DNA from: Burkholderiales bacterium
Lineage (GTDB): Bacteria > Pseudomonadota > Gammaproteobacteria > Burkholderiales > Burkholderiaceae_E
DNA length: 64,000 nucleotides
Assembly (NCBI GenBank): GCA_027487815.1
Contig: JAIYCW010000078.1
Span: 1-64,000 of the forward strand
Reading direction: 5' to 3'
The translations under genes and the position numbers were made by a program. The notes beneath the pieces were generated by a model. It was not told where the DNA came from. It did not search any database and worked only from the letters and a program-made list of their open reading frames with translations. Positions 63,126-64,000 of the stretch are shown in pieces (positions within the stretch are counted from its first letter, which is position 1; each line of letters begins with the position of its first letter).

Positions 63126-63989
63126 TTAAGTGGGGCTATAAGCCAGGCGGACATAGATCGGTGCAAAGGCTTCCGCCTGGGTAATGTCCACCAAGCTTTC
63201 GCGCGCCAATTCAAGCAGGGCAATGAAGGTCACAACCGCCACCGGCAATCCCTTTGTTGGCTCAAAAAGCTCGGAAAACTCGGCGAAACGCCGATCCTGC
63301 AAGTTGCGCAGCACAAAGGTCATGTGCTCGCGCACCGAAAGCTCCTCACGACTGATGCGATGGTGCTGGGTGAGTTTGGCGCGCCTCAGGATATCGAGCC
63401 AGGCTTCGCGCAAATCATCGGCGCTCACATCGGGCAGACGTTGTGATGCAGTGCGCATCACATCGACCTGGGCCGTGTAGAAATCCCGGCCGAGAAGGGG
63501 CAATGCATCAATCGCCTGCGCTCCAAGCTTCATCCGCTCATATTCCAGCAGGCGACGCGCCAACTCTGCGCGCGGATCATCCACTTCTTCATCTGAATCG
63601 GCTTTCTTGACCGGCAACAGCATGCGCGATTTGATATCAATCAGCAGTGCCGCCATCAGCAGATATTCTGCCGCCAACTCAAGGTTGTGAACCCGGATTT
63701 CGTCGATGTAGGCCAGGTACTGCACCGTCACCTGGGCGAGGGGAATATCCAGAATATTGAAGTTTTGCTTACGAATCAGATAAAGCAGCAGATCGAGCGG
63801 GCCCTCGAAGGATTCAAGAAAAACTTCCAGTGCATCAGGAGGGATGTAGAGGTCATTGGGTAGCCGAGTGAGGGGCTCGCCATACAGGCGTGCGAAGACC
63901 TTGAGTTCAAGTTGTTCAGGCTCATCACTTAGCAATACCGGCGCGCTGTGAGCCGGGTCGAGAGCGCTATCGCTTGGTCTGATAGACAT
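63126..63989 (-). CDS. scpA: Segregation and condensation protein A
   Basis: The 287-residue ScpA has the kleisin N-terminus FLESFEGPLDLLLYLIRKQN, ILDIPLAQVTVQYLAYI and AAEYLLMAALLIDIKSRMLL, and a C-terminal winged helix (VAVVTFIALLELARESLV). It bridges Smc heads and binds ScpB, which is encoded at 32.7 kb. The ~45 residues before the kleisin motif (including LTRLPNDLYIPPDAL) are longer than usual. The ATG at 63989 is 11 bases from the window edge, so an earlier start outside cannot be excluded. murB follows downstream. Confidence 0.92.
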   Translation of the reverse strand: MSIRPSDSALDPAHSAPVLLSDEPEQLELKVFARLYGEPLTRLPNDLYIPPDALEVFLESFEGPLDLLLYLIRKQNFNILDIPLAQVTVQYLAYIDEIRVHNLELAAEYLLMAALLIDIKSRMLLPVKKADSDEEVDDPRAELARRLLEYERMKLGAQAIDALPLLGRDFYTAQVDVMRTASQRLPDVSADDLREAWLDILRRAKLTQHHRISREELSVREHMTFVLRNLQDRRFAEFSELFEPTKGLPVAVVTFIALLELARESLVDITQAEAFAPIYVRLAYSPT

Positions 63990-64000
63990 AGGCTTGTTGC

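Overview
The window looks like a chromosomal segment of a betaproteobacterium, most probably Burkholderiales. The gene order rimP-nusA-infB-rbfA-truB-typA and the scpB-rluB pair point there, as do a Bug/TctC-type solute receptor, a PhaF-like phasin and a SWIB protein with a histone-H1-like tail. Base composition is fairly even and moderately GC-rich. No phage, insertion sequence, CRISPR array or rRNA is visible. Genes are packed with short gaps, and no gene-free stretch exceeds 300 bases.

Layout. 1-8.97 kb: the 3' end of a guanine deaminase gene, a secreted DUF4139 protein, the RNA-binding protein Tex, a luciferase-like flavin oxidoreductase and a paired acyl-CoA dehydrogenase. 8.98-17.7 kb, all minus strand: a nucleobase-type catabolic and uptake block (FAD oxidase, 8-oxoguanine-deaminase-like amidohydrolase, NMT1-type ABC transporter), then a GntR-controlled trio with an EctD-like dioxygenase and a SAF-domain dehydrogenase. 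17.9-20.2 kb: a large orphan double-AAA+ ATPase. 20.2-29.8 kb: a lipid and storage region with a TPR protein, TetR regulator, patatin, phasin, full-length fatty acyl reductase, lipase, GMC alcohol oxidase with a small Tat partner, and a conserved protein of unknown role. An initiator tRNA follows at 29.8 kb. 30-35.2 kb: diguanylate cyclase, sulfatase, scpB and rluB.

35.3-41.6 kb is the most self-contained accessory unit. A TPP-dependent dehydrogenase E1 alpha/beta pair, a complete TRAP transporter and a MarR regulator are co-directional, and a cupin gene faces them. An identical 18-base palindrome sits in the promoter at each end of the unit. This suggests one regulator controlling uptake and cleavage of an unknown acid or ketone.

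41.7-50 kb is the translation operon (rimP to typA), preceded by a promoter and an intrinsic terminator in the leader. 50-54.3 kb: an IlvD/Edd dehydratase coupled to an RraA-like aldolase, a Bug receptor and a small exported protein. 54.4-64 kb: SWIB protein, LysR regulator, GGDEF-EAL protein, WHy lipoprotein, aminotransferase, PIN protein, YaaA, OmpA-like protein, MurB and ScpA.

All functional calls rest on motifs and recalled family resemblance. No database search was run.
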